From Microvirga lupini (GTDB lineage: Bacteria > Pseudomonadota > Alphaproteobacteria > Rhizobiales > Beijerinckiaceae): DNA of 64,000 nt. A program made the position numbers and the translations under genes. The notes below the pieces were generated by a model that was not told the DNA's origin, did no database searches, and saw nothing but the letters and a program-made list of their open reading frames with translations. The stretch covers positions 897,875-961,874 of the forward strand of contig NZ_JACHWB010000001.1 in the NCBI RefSeq assembly GCF_014191055.1, in the 5' to 3' direction. This document shows, piece by piece, positions 32,627 to 42,741 of this stretch (position 1 is the first letter of the stretch; every line of letters starts with the position of its first letter).

Positions 32627-35332
32627 CTACCGCCCCTTCCGTCCCTTGTATTTCGGCTTCTGGCCGGCAAACCCTTGCGTGGAGCGCCCGCTCGGCCGCT
32701 CGCGGAAGTTCAGCGGCACCTCGCGGTCGGTGCCCGGGCCCATCTCGTCGAGGCCAGGCTTGCGGATGCGCGTGCCCTCGTCCGAGCGGCCCTTGCCGGT
32801 CGGGCCGTAGCTGTCCGAATCCTCGTCGCCCGCTGTCGTGCCTTCGCCTGAAGGCGGAAGCCCTTTCGGCGGAAGGTTGGCGCTGCGGCCATATTTGCGC
32901 GAACCGCCATACTTGCCGGCCTCCCGCTCCACGTCGGATTGCCGCGCCATCGGGTCGTCGCTGATCGCAAGCTCCGTGGCCTGGAGGCGCTTGAGTTCGT
33001 CGCGCAGGCGCGCCGCTTCCTCGAATTCCAGGTTCGCCGCGGCCTCGCGCATGCGCTTTTCCATGTCGGCGATGACAGCCTTGAGGTTGTGGCCCACCGT
33101 GCGGTCTGCGAGGCCCGTATCGACCGACACGTGGTCGCGTTCGTAGACGCTTTCCAGAATGTCCGCGATGTTCTTCTTCACCGATTGCGGCGTGATGCCG
33201 TGCTCGGCGTTGTAGGCGAGCTGCTTCTCGCGGCGGCGGTTGGTCTCGGCGATCGCCCGTTCCATGGAGCCGGTGATCTTGTCGGCGTAGAGGATCGCCT
33301 TGCCTTCGATGTTACGCGCCGCGCGGCCGATGGTCTGCACCAGCGAGGTTTCGGAGCGAAGGAAACCCTCCTTGTCGGCATCGAGAATGGCGACCAGCGC
33401 GCATTCCGGAATGTCGAGGCCTTCGCGCAGCAGGTTGATGCCGATGAGCACGTCGAAGGCGCCGAGCCTGAGATCGCGGATAATCTCGATGCGCTCCAGC
33501 GTGTCGATGTCCGAGTGCATGTAGCGCACGCGGATGCCGTTCTCGTGCATGTATTCGGTGAGGTCCTCGGCCATGCGCTTGGTGAGCGTGGTCACCAGCG
33601 TGCGGTAGCCGTTCGCCGCAAGCTCCTTCACCTCGTGCACGAGGTCATCGACCTGCGAACGGGCGGGCCTGATTTCCACCACCGGGTCGACGAGGCCCGT
33701 GGGGCGGATGACCTGCTCGACGAAGACGCCGCCGGTCTGCTCCATCTCCCACTTGGCGGGCGTCGCCGACACGTGCACCGATTGCGGGCGCATGGCGTCC
33801 CATTCCTCGAAGCGCAGCGGTCGGTTGTCGAGGCAGGAGGGCAGGCGGAAGCCGTATTCGGCCAGCGTCGCCTTGCGCCGGAAGTCGCCGCGATACATGC
33901 CGCCGATCTGCGGCACGGTCACGTGGCTCTCGTCGGTGAACACGAGCGCATTGTCGGGCAGGTATTCGAACAGGGTCGGGGGCGGCTCGCCGGGCTTGCG
34001 GCCGGTGAGATAGCGCGAATAGTTCTCGATGCCGTTGCACACGCCGGTGGCCTCGATCATCTCGAGGTCGAACTGCGTGCGCTGCTCGAGGCGCTGTGCT
34101 TCCAGCAGACGGCCCATGCGGGCGAGCTCCTGCAGGCGGTGCTGCAGCTCGTCCTGGATGCCCTTCACGGCCTGCTGCAAGGTCGGGCGCGGCGTCACGT
34201 AGTGCGAATTCGCGTAGACCTTCACGAATTGCAGGTCGTTGGTCTTCTTGCCGGTGAGCGGATCGAACTCGACGATGCTCTCGATCTCGTCGCCGAACAG
34301 GCCGATGCGCCAGGCGCGGTCCTCCAAGTGGGCGGGAAACAGCTCGATCACATCGCCGCGCACGCGGAAGGTGCCGCGGGCGAAGTCGCTCTGGATGCGC
34401 TTGTACTGCAGGGCCACGAGATCCGCGATGAGCTGGCGCTGCTCGATCTTCTCGCCCACCTTCACCGAGAAGGTCATGGCCGTATAGGTCTCGACCGAGC
34501 CGATGCCGTAGATGCACGACACGGACGCCACGATGATCACGTCGTCGCGCTCCAAAAGCGCGCGCGTCGCCGAGTGGCGCATGCGGTCGATCTGCTCGTT
34601 GATGGAGGATTCCTTCTCGATGAAGGTGTCCGAGCGCGGCACATAGGCTTCGGGCTGGTAATAGTCGTAATACGAGACGAAGTATTCCACGGCGTTGTCG
34701 GGGAAGAACGACTTGAACTCGCCGTAGAGCTGGGCGGCCAGCGTCTTGTTCGGCGCGAGGATGAGCGCGGGACGCTGCGTCTCCTCGATCACCTTGGCCA
34801 TGGTGAAGGTCTTGCCCGAGCCGGTGACGCCGAGGAGCACCTGGTCGCGCTCCTGCCGGCGCACGCCGTCCACCAGCTCGCGGATCGCGTTGGGCTGGTC
34901 GCCGGAGGGGGTGAAATCGGACTTGATCCTGAACGGAATGCCGCCTTCCGACTTCTCGGGCCGGGGCGGGCGGTGCGGCACCCAGAGCGTGCCGTTCTTG
35001 AAGCGCGGATCGCCCTCGGTGAGCAGCCGCGACAGGGCATCGACCGTGGCGGAATAGCCGGACCCGGAGGAGATCTCGCCCAGTTCCTCGGCCACGTCCG
35101 GCCCATCGTCGGGACCCTTGAGGCCGAGCTTCTTTGCGAGCGCCGGGTCGACCTCGGTGATGTCGCCGTGGATGAAGGTCTCCTGCGCGCGCTCGGCGAA
35201 ACCCTCGGCCGCCTCCCGCTCCCGGTTGACCGCGGGATTGAGGAGATCGGCCAGGTGAGGCGCCAGGGGCTTCAGCTCAGGCTTGGAGGCTTTCCCGGTG
35301 GAAAGCTTGGGCTTCTTGGGTGATTTGGCCAT
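32627..35332 (-). CDS. uvrB: excinuclease ABC subunit B
   Basis: Nucleotide-excision-repair helicase that loads UvrC at lesions delivered by UvrA. It has 901 residues against about 670 in E. coli. There is an extra N-terminal region of ~120 residues rich in Lys/Pro/Glu and a disordered C-terminal tail of ~100 residues. Core motifs are intact: Walker [12 protein letters not shown], the beta-hairpin [12 protein letters not shown], the DESH box, helicase motif [11 protein letters not shown], and the UvrC-binding UVR domain [20 protein letters not shown] one-mismatch LexA box touches its start. Confidence 0.97.
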   Translation of the reverse strand: MAKSPKKPKLSTGKASKPELKPLAPHLADLLNPAVNREREAAEGFAERAQETFIHGDITEVDPALAKKLGLKGPDDGPDVAEELGEISSGSGYSATVDALSRLLTEGDPRFKNGTLWVPHRPPRPEKSEGGIPFRIKSDFTPSGDQPNAIRELVDGVRRQERDQVLLGVTGSGKTFTMAKVIEETQRPALILAPNKTLAAQLYGEFKSFFPDNAVEYFVSYYDYYQPEAYVPRSDTFIEKESSINEQIDRMRHSATRALLERDDVIIVASVSCIYGIGSVETYTAMTFSVKVGEKIEQRQLIADLVALQYKRIQSDFARGTFRVRGDVIELFPAHLEDRAWRIGLFGDEIESIVEFDPLTGKKTNDLQFVKVYANSHYVTPRPTLQQAVKGIQDELQHRLQELARMGRLLEAQRLEQRTQFDLEMIEATGVCNGIENYSRYLTGRKPGEPPPTLFEYLPDNALVFTDESHVTVPQIGGMYRGDFRRKATLAEYGFRLPSCLDNRPLRFEEWDAMRPQSVHVSATPAKWEMEQTGGVFVEQVIRPTGLVDPVVEIRPARSQVDDLVHEVKELAANGYRTLVTTLTKRMAEDLTEYMHENGIRVRYMHSDIDTLERIEIIRDLRLGAFDVLIGINLLREGLDIPECALVAILDADKEGFLRSETSLVQTIGRAARNIEGKAILYADKITGSMERAIAETNRRREKQLAYNAEHGITPQSVKKNIADILESVYERDHVSVDTGLADRTVGHNLKAVIADMEKRMREAAANLEFEEAARLRDELKRLQATELAISDDPMARQSDVEREAGKYGGSRKYGRSANLPPKGLPPSGEGTTAGDEDSDSYGPTGKGRSDEGTRIRKPGLDEMGPGTDREVPLNFRERPSGRSTQGFAGQKPKYKGRKGR

Positions 35333-35382
35333 AGAACGAATATGGTACAAACAGAGAGGGATTGGAAGGGCGGCAGCCCGGC

Positions 35383-36441
35383 TCAGGCACCATGCTTCTC
35401 GGCCTTGCGGCTGCCGCCGCGCATGGTTTTGATCAGCGGTACGGCGACGAAGTGGGTCAGTGGGATCAGGAGAGCGCCGAGGAGGAGCCCGAAAAGGCCC
35501 GAGGCCGCTGCCGAGACCAGCCACTCCACGAAGCCACCCAGCGCCGGAACGGCATGACCGGCCGCCACCGCCACGTCATGGATGGCGTGGCCCAGCCCGG
35601 CGAAGCCATAACCTTCGAGCCCGTGAATGATGATGCCGCCGCCGACCCAGACCATCGCGGCGGTACCGACGATGGCGAGAAGCTTGAGCAGGACCGGCAT
35701 GCCCTTCACCAAGCCCCGGCCGAAGGCCTTCGTCAGGGGCGCCAGGGCTTGGTCAGCGCCCGTGGGCGCCCTGCCCGGCAGGGCGCGCCCCAATAGGCGC
35801 GAGACGGGCCGGTTGCTGGCCGCCATGGCGACCCCGGCATCGTCGGCCTTCACGATCAGCGCCACGGCGCCATAAACCAGGGCCGTGATGCCGATGCCGA
35901 CCACGGCGAGCACCACGGCCTGCATCCAGGTCGATCCGACCGGGATGCTCGCGAGCGTAATGGCCATGATCTCGGCCGAGAGGATGAAATCGGTCTTGAT
36001 CGCCCCGCTCACCTTCTCGTCTTCGAGGTTCTGGGCCGTCTGCGTGGCTTCGCCAACGGCATTTTCGTGCTGATGCGCCCCGTGAGGGAACAAGGCCTCG
36101 AACACCTTCTCCGAGCCCTCGTAGCAGAGATAGGCGCCACCGATCATCAGCAGCGGCGTGATGGCCCACGGAGCGAACAGGCTCAGCAGCAGGGCTGCGG
36201 GAAGAAGGTAGATCAGCTTGTTCTTCAGAGACCCGAGGGCGATCTTGCCCACGATGGGCAGCTCGCGCGCGGCGGCGAAGCCCACAACGTAGCGCGGCGT
36301 CACGGCCGCATCGTCGATCACCACGCCGGCCGCCTTCGCGCCCGCCTTCGCGGCCTGGGCACCCACGTCGTCCAGCGAGGCGGCGGCGACCTTGGCGAGG
36401 CCCGCGATGTCGTCCAGCAGGGCGATCAACCCGATGCTCAT
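35383..36441 (-). CDS. DUF808 family membrane protein
   Basis: A 352-residue inner-membrane protein with the DUF808 (YedI) N-terminus [32 protein letters not shown] type and about six hydrophobic segments. No enzymatic motif is visible and the family has no assigned function. Monocistronic, upstream of uvrB in the same direction. Confidence 0.88.
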   Translation of the reverse strand: MSIGLIALLDDIAGLAKVAAASLDDVGAQAAKAGAKAAGVVIDDAAVTPRYVVGFAAARELPIVGKIALGSLKNKLIYLLPAALLLSLFAPWAITPLLMIGGAYLCYEGSEKVFEALFPHGAHQHENAVGEATQTAQNLEDEKVSGAIKTDFILSAEIMAITLASIPVGSTWMQAVVLAVVGIGITALVYGAVALIVKADDAGVAMAASNRPVSRLLGRALPGRAPTGADQALAPLTKAFGRGLVKGMPVLLKLLAIVGTAAMVWVGGGIIIHGLEGYGFAGLGHAIHDVAVAAGHAVPALGGFVEWLVSAAASGLFGLLLGALLIPLTHFVAVPLIKTMRGGSRKAEKHGA

Positions 36442-36630
36442 GAGGGCTCCTGTCGAATTCGTTCAAGCGTGACTGTTGGCTGAGAGGCAACAGCTACAGG
36501 GTGACTGTGCTTCCGACAACGTCTTGGGCGGGGATTGGGTGCAAAGCGGTGGTCTCATCTGCCGTCATTGGCCTGTCATACGACGGGCGCATGAGGATCC
36601 GGCTAACCTTGACCGTCTTGCGGGGATCTC

Positions 36631-38811
36631 ATGCATCGCTCCATCATCGTCGGCTCGCTTGCCGCCGCGCTCCTCTCCGGCACCGCGCTCAGCGCCTCGG
36701 CTGCCGAGTATTTCGACCGTATCGCCAGCTTCCCGATCACGGCGAACCTGCCGAAGGACGAGGATCCGAAAGCCGAGACCGTCGCCGAGATCATCACGGC
36801 GAGCGAAGACGGCAAGCTGCTGATCTATACCGACAGCCCGCGCAAGGCGCTCGGTTTCATCGACATCACCGATCCGGCAAATCCGAAGGCTGGCGGCTCG
36901 CTTGCCCTTGGCGGCGAGCCCACCTCCGTGAAGGTCGTGGGCCAGAAGGCTTACGTCGCCGTCAACACCTCCGAGAGCTTCACCAATCCGAGCGGCAAGC
37001 TCGTCACGGTGAGCCTCGCTGATCGCAAGATTGCGGCGGAATGCAGCTTGCCGGGCCAGCCGGACTCGGTTGCAGCCAATGCGGGCGTTCTTGCCATCGC
37101 GATCGAGAACGAGCGCGACGAAACGGTGAACGACGGTGCGCTGCCGCAGATGCCCGCCGGTTCGCTGGTGCTCGGATCGCTCGATGGCGATCAGCTCGCT
37201 TGCGCGGGTCTCAAGACCGTGAGCCTGACCGGTCTTCCCGCTGTGGGAGGCGAGGATCCCGAGCCGGAATATGTCGATGTGTCGGACGAGGGCAAGGTCG
37301 TCGTGACCTTGCAGGAGAACAACCACATCGCCGTGGTCGACGGCAAGACCGGCAAGGTCGAGGCGCATTTCTCCGCCGGCAGCGTGGACCTCAAGACCAT
37401 CGACACCAAGAAGGACGGCAAGATCGAGCTGACCGGCACGATGGACAAGGTCGTGCGTGAGCCGGACGCGGTGCACTGGATCGATGCGAACCGGTTCGTG
37501 ACGGCGAACGAAGGCGACTGGAAGGGCGGCTCGCGCGGCTTCACCATCTTCAACCGCGATGGCAGCGTGGCTTACGAATCCGGCGCCAGCCTCGAGCACG
37601 AGATCGTGTCGCTTGGCCATTATCCAGAGAGCCGCAACAAGAAGGGCGTCGAGATCGAAGGCGTCGAGACCGGCCGCTTCGGCAACGACACGCTGATCTT
37701 CGTCGGCTCCGAGCGCGCCTCGGTCGTTGCCGTCTATCGCGACACGGGGGCAGCACCGGAACTCGTCCAGGTGCTGCCGACCGGCATCGGTCCTGAGGGT
37801 CTCATCGCCATACCGAGCCGCAACCTTTTCGTCGCCACCAGCGAGACCGATCTGCACGGTGAAGGCGGAGTCGCTCCGCACGTGATGATCTACCAGCGCG
37901 CCGAGCGCGCCGCTCCAGCGTATCCGACGATCCGCTCGGCGAAGAACGTCGATGGTCTGCCGATCGCCTGGGGTGCGCTGTCCGGCCTCGCCGCCGATAA
38001 GACGCAGGCCGCCAAGTTCCATGCGGTCACGGACAGTGTCTATGGCGCTGCGCCGCGCATTCTGACAATCGATGCGAGCAAGAAACCTGCGCTGATCACC
38101 GGCGAAGTGCTTGTCACGCGCAATGGCGCCGCGGCCGAGAAGCTCGATCTCGAAGGCATTGCTGTGGCACAGGACGGCTTCTGGCTCGCCTCCGAGGGCA
38201 ACCTGGAAAAGGGCGTGAAGAACCTGCTCATCAAGGTCGATGCCAAGGGTGCGATCCAGGAGGAGATCACGGTGCCGGCCGATCTCGAGAAGGGCGCGAA
38301 GAACTACGGGTTCGAGGGCGTGACGGTTACGGGTTCAGGCTCCGACGAGATCGTGTGGCTTGCGGTTCAGCGCGAATGGGCCGACGACGGAAAGAACGTC
38401 GTGAAGCTCTTGGCCTACAAGCCGTCGGATAAGAGCTGGAGCGCCGTGCGCTATCCGCTCGACGGCGCGGAAGCCGGCTGGATCGGCCTCTCCGAGATCA
38501 CGGCGGCGGGCGATCGGGTCATCATCATCGAGCGCGACAACCAGATTGCCGAGAAGGCGACAGTGAAGAAGCTCTATGCCGTGTCTCTCGCCGACATGAA
38601 GCCTCGGGCGCTCGGCGGCGAGCTGCCGCTCGTGCAGAAGACGCTGGTGCGCGATCTTCTGCCCGATCTGAAGGCTGCGAAAGGCTATGTGCTCGACAAG
38701 GTCGAGGGCTTCGCCGTCGACGCCGCGGGCGATGCCTACATCGTGACCGACAACGATGGTGTCAGCGGTTCCTCCGGCGAGACGCTCTTCCTCAAGCTCG
38801 GGAAACTGTGA
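36631..38811 (+). CDS. secreted esterase-like-activity-of-phytase family protein
   Basis: A 726-residue exported protein with a Sec signal (about residues 1-23, ending ALSASA). The first half has beta-propeller features with choice-of-anchor-type repeats. The second half (about 430-726) matches the phytase esterase-like family: E-G-I-A..D-G-F-W-L-A-S-E-G, Y-G-F-E-G-V-T-V-T, and K-V-E-G-F-A-V-D..Y-I-V-T-D-N-D-G. It may release phosphate from organic esters in the periplasm; inferred from family naming. Confidence 0.88.
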   Translation: MHRSIIVGSLAAALLSGTALSASAAEYFDRIASFPITANLPKDEDPKAETVAEIITASEDGKLLIYTDSPRKALGFIDITDPANPKAGGSLALGGEPTSVKVVGQKAYVAVNTSESFTNPSGKLVTVSLADRKIAAECSLPGQPDSVAANAGVLAIAIENERDETVNDGALPQMPAGSLVLGSLDGDQLACAGLKTVSLTGLPAVGGEDPEPEYVDVSDEGKVVVTLQENNHIAVVDGKTGKVEAHFSAGSVDLKTIDTKKDGKIELTGTMDKVVREPDAVHWIDANRFVTANEGDWKGGSRGFTIFNRDGSVAYESGASLEHEIVSLGHYPESRNKKGVEIEGVETGRFGNDTLIFVGSERASVVAVYRDTGAAPELVQVLPTGIGPEGLIAIPSRNLFVATSETDLHGEGGVAPHVMIYQRAERAAPAYPTIRSAKNVDGLPIAWGALSGLAADKTQAAKFHAVTDSVYGAAPRILTIDASKKPALITGEVLVTRNGAAAEKLDLEGIAVAQDGFWLASEGNLEKGVKNLLIKVDAKGAIQEEITVPADLEKGAKNYGFEGVTVTGSGSDEIVWLAVQREWADDGKNVVKLLAYKPSDKSWSAVRYPLDGAEAGWIGLSEITAAGDRVIIIERDNQIAEKATVKKLYAVSLADMKPRALGGELPLVQKTLVRDLLPDLKAAKGYVLDKVEGFAVDAAGDAYIVTDNDGVSGSSGETLFLKLGKL

Positions 38812-38834
38812 GACGAAACCGTCCACACGGGAAG

Positions 38835-38858
38835 GGCCGCTCAACGAGCGGCCTTTTT
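38835..38858 (+). terminator. rho-independent terminator of the phytase-like gene
   Basis: GGCCGCTC-AAC-GAGCGGCC followed by TTTTT. Confidence 0.9.
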
Positions 38859-38897
38859 CGTTCGGTCTGTCGATATCCAGGCTGAGCCGAAGCCTCG

Positions 38898-38923
38898 CAA
38901 AAAAGGCAGCCCCGAGGGGCTGC
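38898..38923 (-). terminator. rho-independent terminator of the fasciclin gene
   Basis: Stem of GCAGCCCC / GGGGCTGC (38906-38913 with 38916-38923). The A-run at 38898-38904 is a T-run on the minus strand. Confidence 0.85.
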
Positions 38924-38988
38924 TGAAGTTTGTGATCACTGGGAAACGGGGCGGAGCTTTCGCTCCGCCCATGCCGGGATGTGGGGGA

Positions 38989-39552
38989 TCAGCCCGGCAG
39001 CAGAACGGTGTCGACCACGTGGATGACGCCGTTCGATTGCATCACGTCGGCGATGCTGACGGTGGACTTGCCGCCTTTCTTGTCGGTGATGGTGAGCGTG
39101 TTGCCCGACGGCGTGACGGTCAGCATCTCGCCCTGCACGGTCTTCAGCATGGCCTTGCCGCCGCCTTCCTTCACCTTTGCCGCGAGATCCTGCGCGGTCA
39201 TCTTGCCAGGCACCACGTGATAGGTGAGGACACCGGTGAGCTGCGCCTTGTTCTCGGGCTTCAGGAGCGTGTCGACCGTGCCGGCGGGCAGCTTGGTGAA
39301 AGCCGCGTTGGTCGGGGCGAACACCGTGAACGGGCCCTGGCCCTGCAGGGTCTCGACGAGGCCTGCAGCCTTCACGGCGGCCACGAGGGTGGTGTGGTCC
39401 TTCGAATTGACGGCATTCTCGACGATGTTCTTCGAGGCATACATCGGGGCGCCGCCCACCGTCTTGGTCTGCTCCTGCGCCGTCACGGACAGCGTGAGAG
39501 CCGGAGCGGCCAGGGCGATGGCGGCGGTCATGCAGGCAATGCGAATGTTCAT
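38989..39552 (-). CDS. secreted fasciclin (FAS1) domain protein
   Basis: A 187-residue exported adhesion-type protein. A Sec signal covers residues 1-26. A single FAS1 domain follows with both signature blocks: H1 [11 protein letters not shown] and H2 [11 protein letters not shown] at the end. It lies in the same strand and just beyond the ECF sigma/anti-sigma pair. In Mycobacterium tuberculosis the fasciclin proteins MPT70/MPT83 are controlled by SigK-RskA, so the same link is inferred here. Confidence 0.93.
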   Translation of the reverse strand: MNIRIACMTAAIALAAPALTLSVTAQEQTKTVGGAPMYASKNIVENAVNSKDHTTLVAAVKAAGLVETLQGQGPFTVFAPTNAAFTKLPAGTVDTLLKPENKAQLTGVLTYHVVPGKMTAQDLAAKVKEGGGKAMLKTVQGEMLTVTPSGNTLTITDKKGGKSTVSIADVMQSNGVIHVVDTVLLPG

Positions 39553-39629
39553 GGATCTTGTCCCTGAATTGGTTTGCATGGGATCCCGGCTCCATTGCCG
39601 GTGATCGAAGGCTCAACCTTCAGGGCGGG

Positions 39630-39655
39630 TACCCCGCATGGGTGGGATTGGATGC
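39630..39655 (-). promoter_or_regulatory. candidate ECF promoter of the fasciclin gene
   Basis: Minus strand GCATCC, a 16-base spacer, then GGTA. The same GCATCC-N16-(G/T)GTA arrangement precedes the sigma gene at 41290-41315. The -10 side is weak. Confidence 0.4.
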
Positions 39656-39689
39656 GAGGTCGCGTTTTCGTGAAGAGAGAATTTTGGGG

Positions 39690-39899
39690 TCAGGCGGTGA
39701 ACGCCGTCGGACCCCTCAGGTAAGCCTCCATGCGGTCAAGCTCGACCTCTTCTGACGCCACGAGGTGCGGCTCATCCTGCTTGATTTCAGCAACGGGCAA
39801 CTTATCGATGGCCGTGCTCTCTTGAAGCGCTTTGTGGAGGGCCTGCAGATGCTTGATCTGCTCGTCATCCGAACTCTCAGGCGGCTGGCGCGGAGCCAT
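39690..39899 (-). CDS. small acidic hypothetical protein
   Basis: A 69-residue soluble, helical protein (DDEQIKHLQALHKALQES..., EEVELDRMEAYLRG). No signal peptide and no recognised family. It lies between the anti-sigma and fasciclin genes on the same strand, so it may belong to the same regulon. Confidence 0.55.
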   Translation of the reverse strand: MAPRQPPESSDDEQIKHLQALHKALQESTAIDKLPVAEIKQDEPHLVASEEVELDRMEAYLRGPTAFTA

Positions 39900-39961
39900 G
39901 ACATCCTCCTTTGGGATTAGCAGAAAGTATTGTCGCGATCCGTGTCACAAATAGGGCGCCG

Positions 39962-40696
39962 TCACAGTGCGGTGGAGGCCGTTCCCTTCATCACCACCGG
40001 TCCCGTGGGCTGTCCCGTAGGGGAGCCGGCGAGCGGCTCGACCGAGATCGCGAACAGTTGATTCGAGTGCGGTTGGGGCAGGTTTCTCGGATCGAGCAGC
40101 ACCGTCCTGGCCGTCTGCACCACGCCCACGGAGACAGGCGCTCCGTTCGGGTCCGGGAAGGTCCAGACCTGGATGGAGTGGTTGTGCGGGATCTCCATGT
40201 CGCCGAGCGGCGTGAGCTCGAGGCGCCCGTCAGCGAAAGTGCGCAGCACGGCGCCGGGCTGGTTCGTCTCGCTCATGAGAACCGCGACGAGCATCGGTTG
40301 GCGGGTGGCCTTGTCGGCGAAGTAGCCCACGCCTAAGGCGAGCAGGAGGGCGGCCAGCGCCCCGGCCATGCCGAAGCTGCGCCAGAAACTGAGGCTATTC
40401 CAGAGCCCCTGCACCAGGCTTGGCGAAGTCACCCGCCGTTCGGACGCCACGGGCCTCGCGGCTGTTGCTACCGGTTGAGGTTCAAGGCCGGTCTCGATCC
40501 GCCGCCACAGGGCATCGCTCGGGGCGACATCGGCCGCCGTGTTGTCCCATTCCGCGAAGCGGGTGCGCCATTGCTGGACGAGAGCCTGGAAGCTCTCGTC
40601 AGAGGCCAGCAGGCGCTCCGCCACTCCGCGCTCCTCGCCCTCGAGAAGGCCGAGGACGTGCTCGGCGGCGAGGCGATCCTGATCGTCGCGCGTCAT
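39962..40696 (-). CDS. RskA-type anti-sigma factor
   Basis: Membrane anti-sigma factor of 244 residues. The N-terminal sigma-binding helices include LAAEHVLGLLEGEERGVAERLL (about residues 8-29). One membrane helix lies near residues 107-127, and the C-terminal periplasmic RskA domain holds I-Q-V-W-T-F-P-D-P-N and L-F-A-I-S-V-E-P-L-A-G-S-P. The ATG at 40696 overlaps the sigma stop by 4 bases. It probably releases the sigma factor after regulated proteolysis. Confidence 0.9.
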   Translation of the reverse strand: MTRDDQDRLAAEHVLGLLEGEERGVAERLLASDESFQALVQQWRTRFAEWDNTAADVAPSDALWRRIETGLEPQPVATAARPVASERRVTSPSLVQGLWNSLSFWRSFGMAGALAALLLALGVGYFADKATRQPMLVAVLMSETNQPGAVLRTFADGRLELTPLGDMEIPHNHSIQVWTFPDPNGAPVSVGVVQTARTVLLDPRNLPQPHSNQLFAISVEPLAGSPTGQPTGPVVMKGTASTAL

Positions 40697-41259
40697 GCCA
40701 TGCACTCCCGCAGGGCCAGCAGGGAGCGGCGGATCCACGACTTGATCGTGCCGAGCGGCACGCCGAGGCGGCCGGCGAGTTCGCCGTGGCTGAGGCCGTG
40801 GATGTACGCGAGGGTGATGGCCTGGCGGCGCGTGGGCTCCAGGCGCTCCAGGCAGCGCTTGAGGCTTCCCGTATCGGACAGGCGCAGCATCACGGCTTCG
40901 GCATTCTCCTCGTCGCTTACGAGACCCATAGGCTCGAAATCCTCCACGAGGTCGGTGCGGGTCTCGCCGCGAAGAATATTCAGAGCCCGGTTGCGCAGGA
41001 TGGCATAGAGCCAGGAGCGGGCATCGCCCCGGGCCGGGTCGAAGCTCTCCGCCTTGCGCCAGACCTGAAGAAAGGTGTCGTGCACGGCCTCCTCGGCCAA
41101 GGCCCGCCGCCGCAGGAGCCGCATGGCGACGCCCAGCATCCGCGGCGCCTCGCTGTCATAGATGGCACGCAAGGCTGCGCGATCGCCCCGGGCGCATTGG
41201 CCGAGGGCGTGGTTCAGGTCCAGGGCCGGGGTTGAAGCCGTCCCGAGCGCTAAGGCCAC
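40693..41259 (-). CDS. SigK-like ECF sigma factor
   Basis: A 188-residue ECF sigma. Region 2 is at about residues 25-90 (AEEAVHDTFLQVWRKAESFDPARGDARSWLYAILRNRALNI type) and region 4 at about 130-183 (LEPTRRQAITLAYIHGLSHGELAGRLGVPLGTIKSWIRRSL type). The start is GTG. It is coupled to its RskA-type anti-sigma. A promoter-like motif shared with the fasciclin gene lies upstream, consistent with autoregulation. Confidence 0.92.
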   Translation of the reverse strand: MALALGTASTPALDLNHALGQCARGDRAALRAIYDSEAPRMLGVAMRLLRRRALAEEAVHDTFLQVWRKAESFDPARGDARSWLYAILRNRALNILRGETRTDLVEDFEPMGLVSDEENAEAVMLRLSDTGSLKRCLERLEPTRRQAITLAYIHGLSHGELAGRLGVPLGTIKSWIRRSLLALRECMA

Positions 41260-41289
41260 ACGATGTTCTCCGTTCGAACGTAGCCTTTA

Positions 41290-41315
41290 TACACGCCAGA
41301 AGAGCGCCTGGATGC
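41290..41315 (-). promoter_or_regulatory. candidate autoregulated promoter of the ECF sigma gene
   Basis: Minus strand GCATCC, a 16-base spacer, then TGTA (TGTATAAAGG). It matches the fasciclin upstream motif, and ACCTCGC also occurs near both. Confidence 0.4.
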
Positions 41316-41349
41316 GCGCGAGGTAAAATATTCTGTGAAGGGGCTGCGA

Positions 41350-41739
41350 TCAGGCGCAGCTGCGGCCCATGGCGTTCAGGCCTTCGTCGAGAAGGTCGGC
41401 GAGGTTCGGGATACCGATGAGCCAGTCGGCGGTCGAGGCGGAGCTCGCCTCCTCGCGCTCGCGGGCGAGGCGCACCGCGGCGCCCCATTCCTCGGGCTCC
41501 ATGTCGCCGCGGCCGATATAGACCAGGGCGATCAGGTCGGCGCGCTCATCGTCGTTGAGGCCGGCGATCACATCGCGGACCTCGTCTTCCGTCGCGTCGT
41601 CCGGAGAGGCGGTGAGCGCATCGATGCTGCCGTCGTCGATGGGATTCGAGCCCGAGGCCGGATCGGTGATGCCCTCTTTGACGTCGATGGCCCTGACCCG
41701 GAGAATGAGTTCGCAAACCTTGTCGAGCGCGATATCCAT
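41350..41739 (-). CDS. DUF3775 domain-containing protein
   Basis: A 129-residue acidic soluble protein. The DUF3775 core is seen in NDDERADLIALVYIGRGDM (about residues 62-80) and the end PNLADLLDEGLNAMG. The ATG at 41739 is used; the much longer frame upstream is a shadow of the peptidase gene. Function unknown. Confidence 0.85.
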   Translation of the reverse strand: MDIALDKVCELILRVRAIDVKEGITDPASGSNPIDDGSIDALTASPDDATEDEVRDVIAGLNDDERADLIALVYIGRGDMEPEEWGAAVRLAREREEASSASTADWLIGIPNLADLLDEGLNAMGRSCA

Positions 41740-41904
41740 AGAAACCCTCTTCGAAGCCCTTCCGGGGCCATCGTTTCGTGACGTAGCTGACAGGGAAACC
41801 CGGAAGAGGGGATTCGGTTCAGCCCAGCCTCTCCTCGGTCCAATTCCCGTCTTGGCGTCTGACGGGCTCTGCGCATAAGCTGGACGCAGGCTGGGGAATG
41901 TCAC

Positions 41905-42741
41905 ATGCTCCGATCGATCGTTGTCTGGCTGGTGGGGCTGTTCCTCGCCGCCGTCCCCGTTCAGGAATCCTTTGGGCAGACTGCCCGGCGTACCGATCCT
42001 ATGAGGCTGGAGCCCCAGCGGGCGGGGCAGACCGACGTCTACATCCTGTCCTTCGGTCTCTGGGGGCCGCAGAGCGTGTTCGAGAGCGAGGCCAAGGGCG
42101 CAGCCCGCATCCTCGAGCAGCAGCTCGGCGCGAAGGGGCGCTCCATTGTCCGGTTCAACACCAAGCGCTGGGCCGGCGCCACGCCAGAGACCATCCTGGC
42201 CGCCGCCGAGGCGGCAGGCCGCACGCTCGATCCGGCCGAGGACATCGTGGTGCTCGTCTTGACCTCTCACGGGGCACCGGAGGGCATCGGCCTTGTGGCC
42301 GGGCGCGAGACCCGTCTCGTCACGCCCGGCGACGTGAGAGCCCTGCTCGAGAGAACCCGGGCGCAGCACCGGGTGGTGATCGTCTCGGCCTGCTACTCGG
42401 GCGTCTTCGCCCGCGAACTGGCCGATGCGCAAACCCTCGTGATCACCGCGGCTGCGGCCGACAAGCCGTCCTTCGGCTGCCGGGACGGGGCGACCTGGAC
42501 CTATTTCGGCGACGCTTTCTTCAACAAGGCCCTCCGGGGTGATGCGCGCCTGGATTCGGCCTTCGAGAGGGCGCGCGGCCTCGTCACCCAGCGGGAGATG
42601 CGGGAGGGCTTCGATCCTTCCAATCCGCAGATGGCCGGCGGCTCTCAGGTTCTCGAACGGCTCATGGTCGCCTGCGGGCCTAGCCCCGTGCGGCAAGCGT
42701 GCCGATGCGGGCCACCCAGCGCTCGATCCGCCGCCTGTTGA
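41905..42741 (+). CDS. C13 (legumain/caspase-like) peptidase family protein
   Basis: A 278-residue exported clan-CD cysteine peptidase with a signal peptide (about residues 1-25). The catalytic dyad is visible: His in V-L-T-S-H-G-A-P near residue 127 and Cys in I-V-S-A-C-Y-S-G near residue 168. Bacterial C13 proteins are little studied. The 3' end overlaps the convergent DUF1499 gene by 62 bases. Confidence 0.88.
   Translation: MLRSIVVWLVGLFLAAVPVQESFGQTARRTDPMRLEPQRAGQTDVYILSFGLWGPQSVFESEAKGAARILEQQLGAKGRSIVRFNTKRWAGATPETILAAAEAAGRTLDPAEDIVVLVLTSHGAPEGIGLVAGRETRLVTPGDVRALLERTRAQHRVVIVSACYSGVFARELADAQTLVITAAAADKPSFGCRDGATWTYFGDAFFNKALRGDARLDSAFERARGLVTQREMREGFDPSNPQMAGGSQVLERLMVACGPSPVRQACRCGPPSARSAAC

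Noticed and set aside
32939..35323. A 794-codon open frame opposite uvrB
   Set aside because: It is the antisense shadow of a GC-rich conserved gene; no domain is recognisable in it.
35334..35348. LexA box touching the uvrB start (GAAC-N7-GTAC)
   Set aside because: The second half-site has one mismatch to GAAC. uvrB is a plausible SOS target, but the match is not strong enough to list as a feature.
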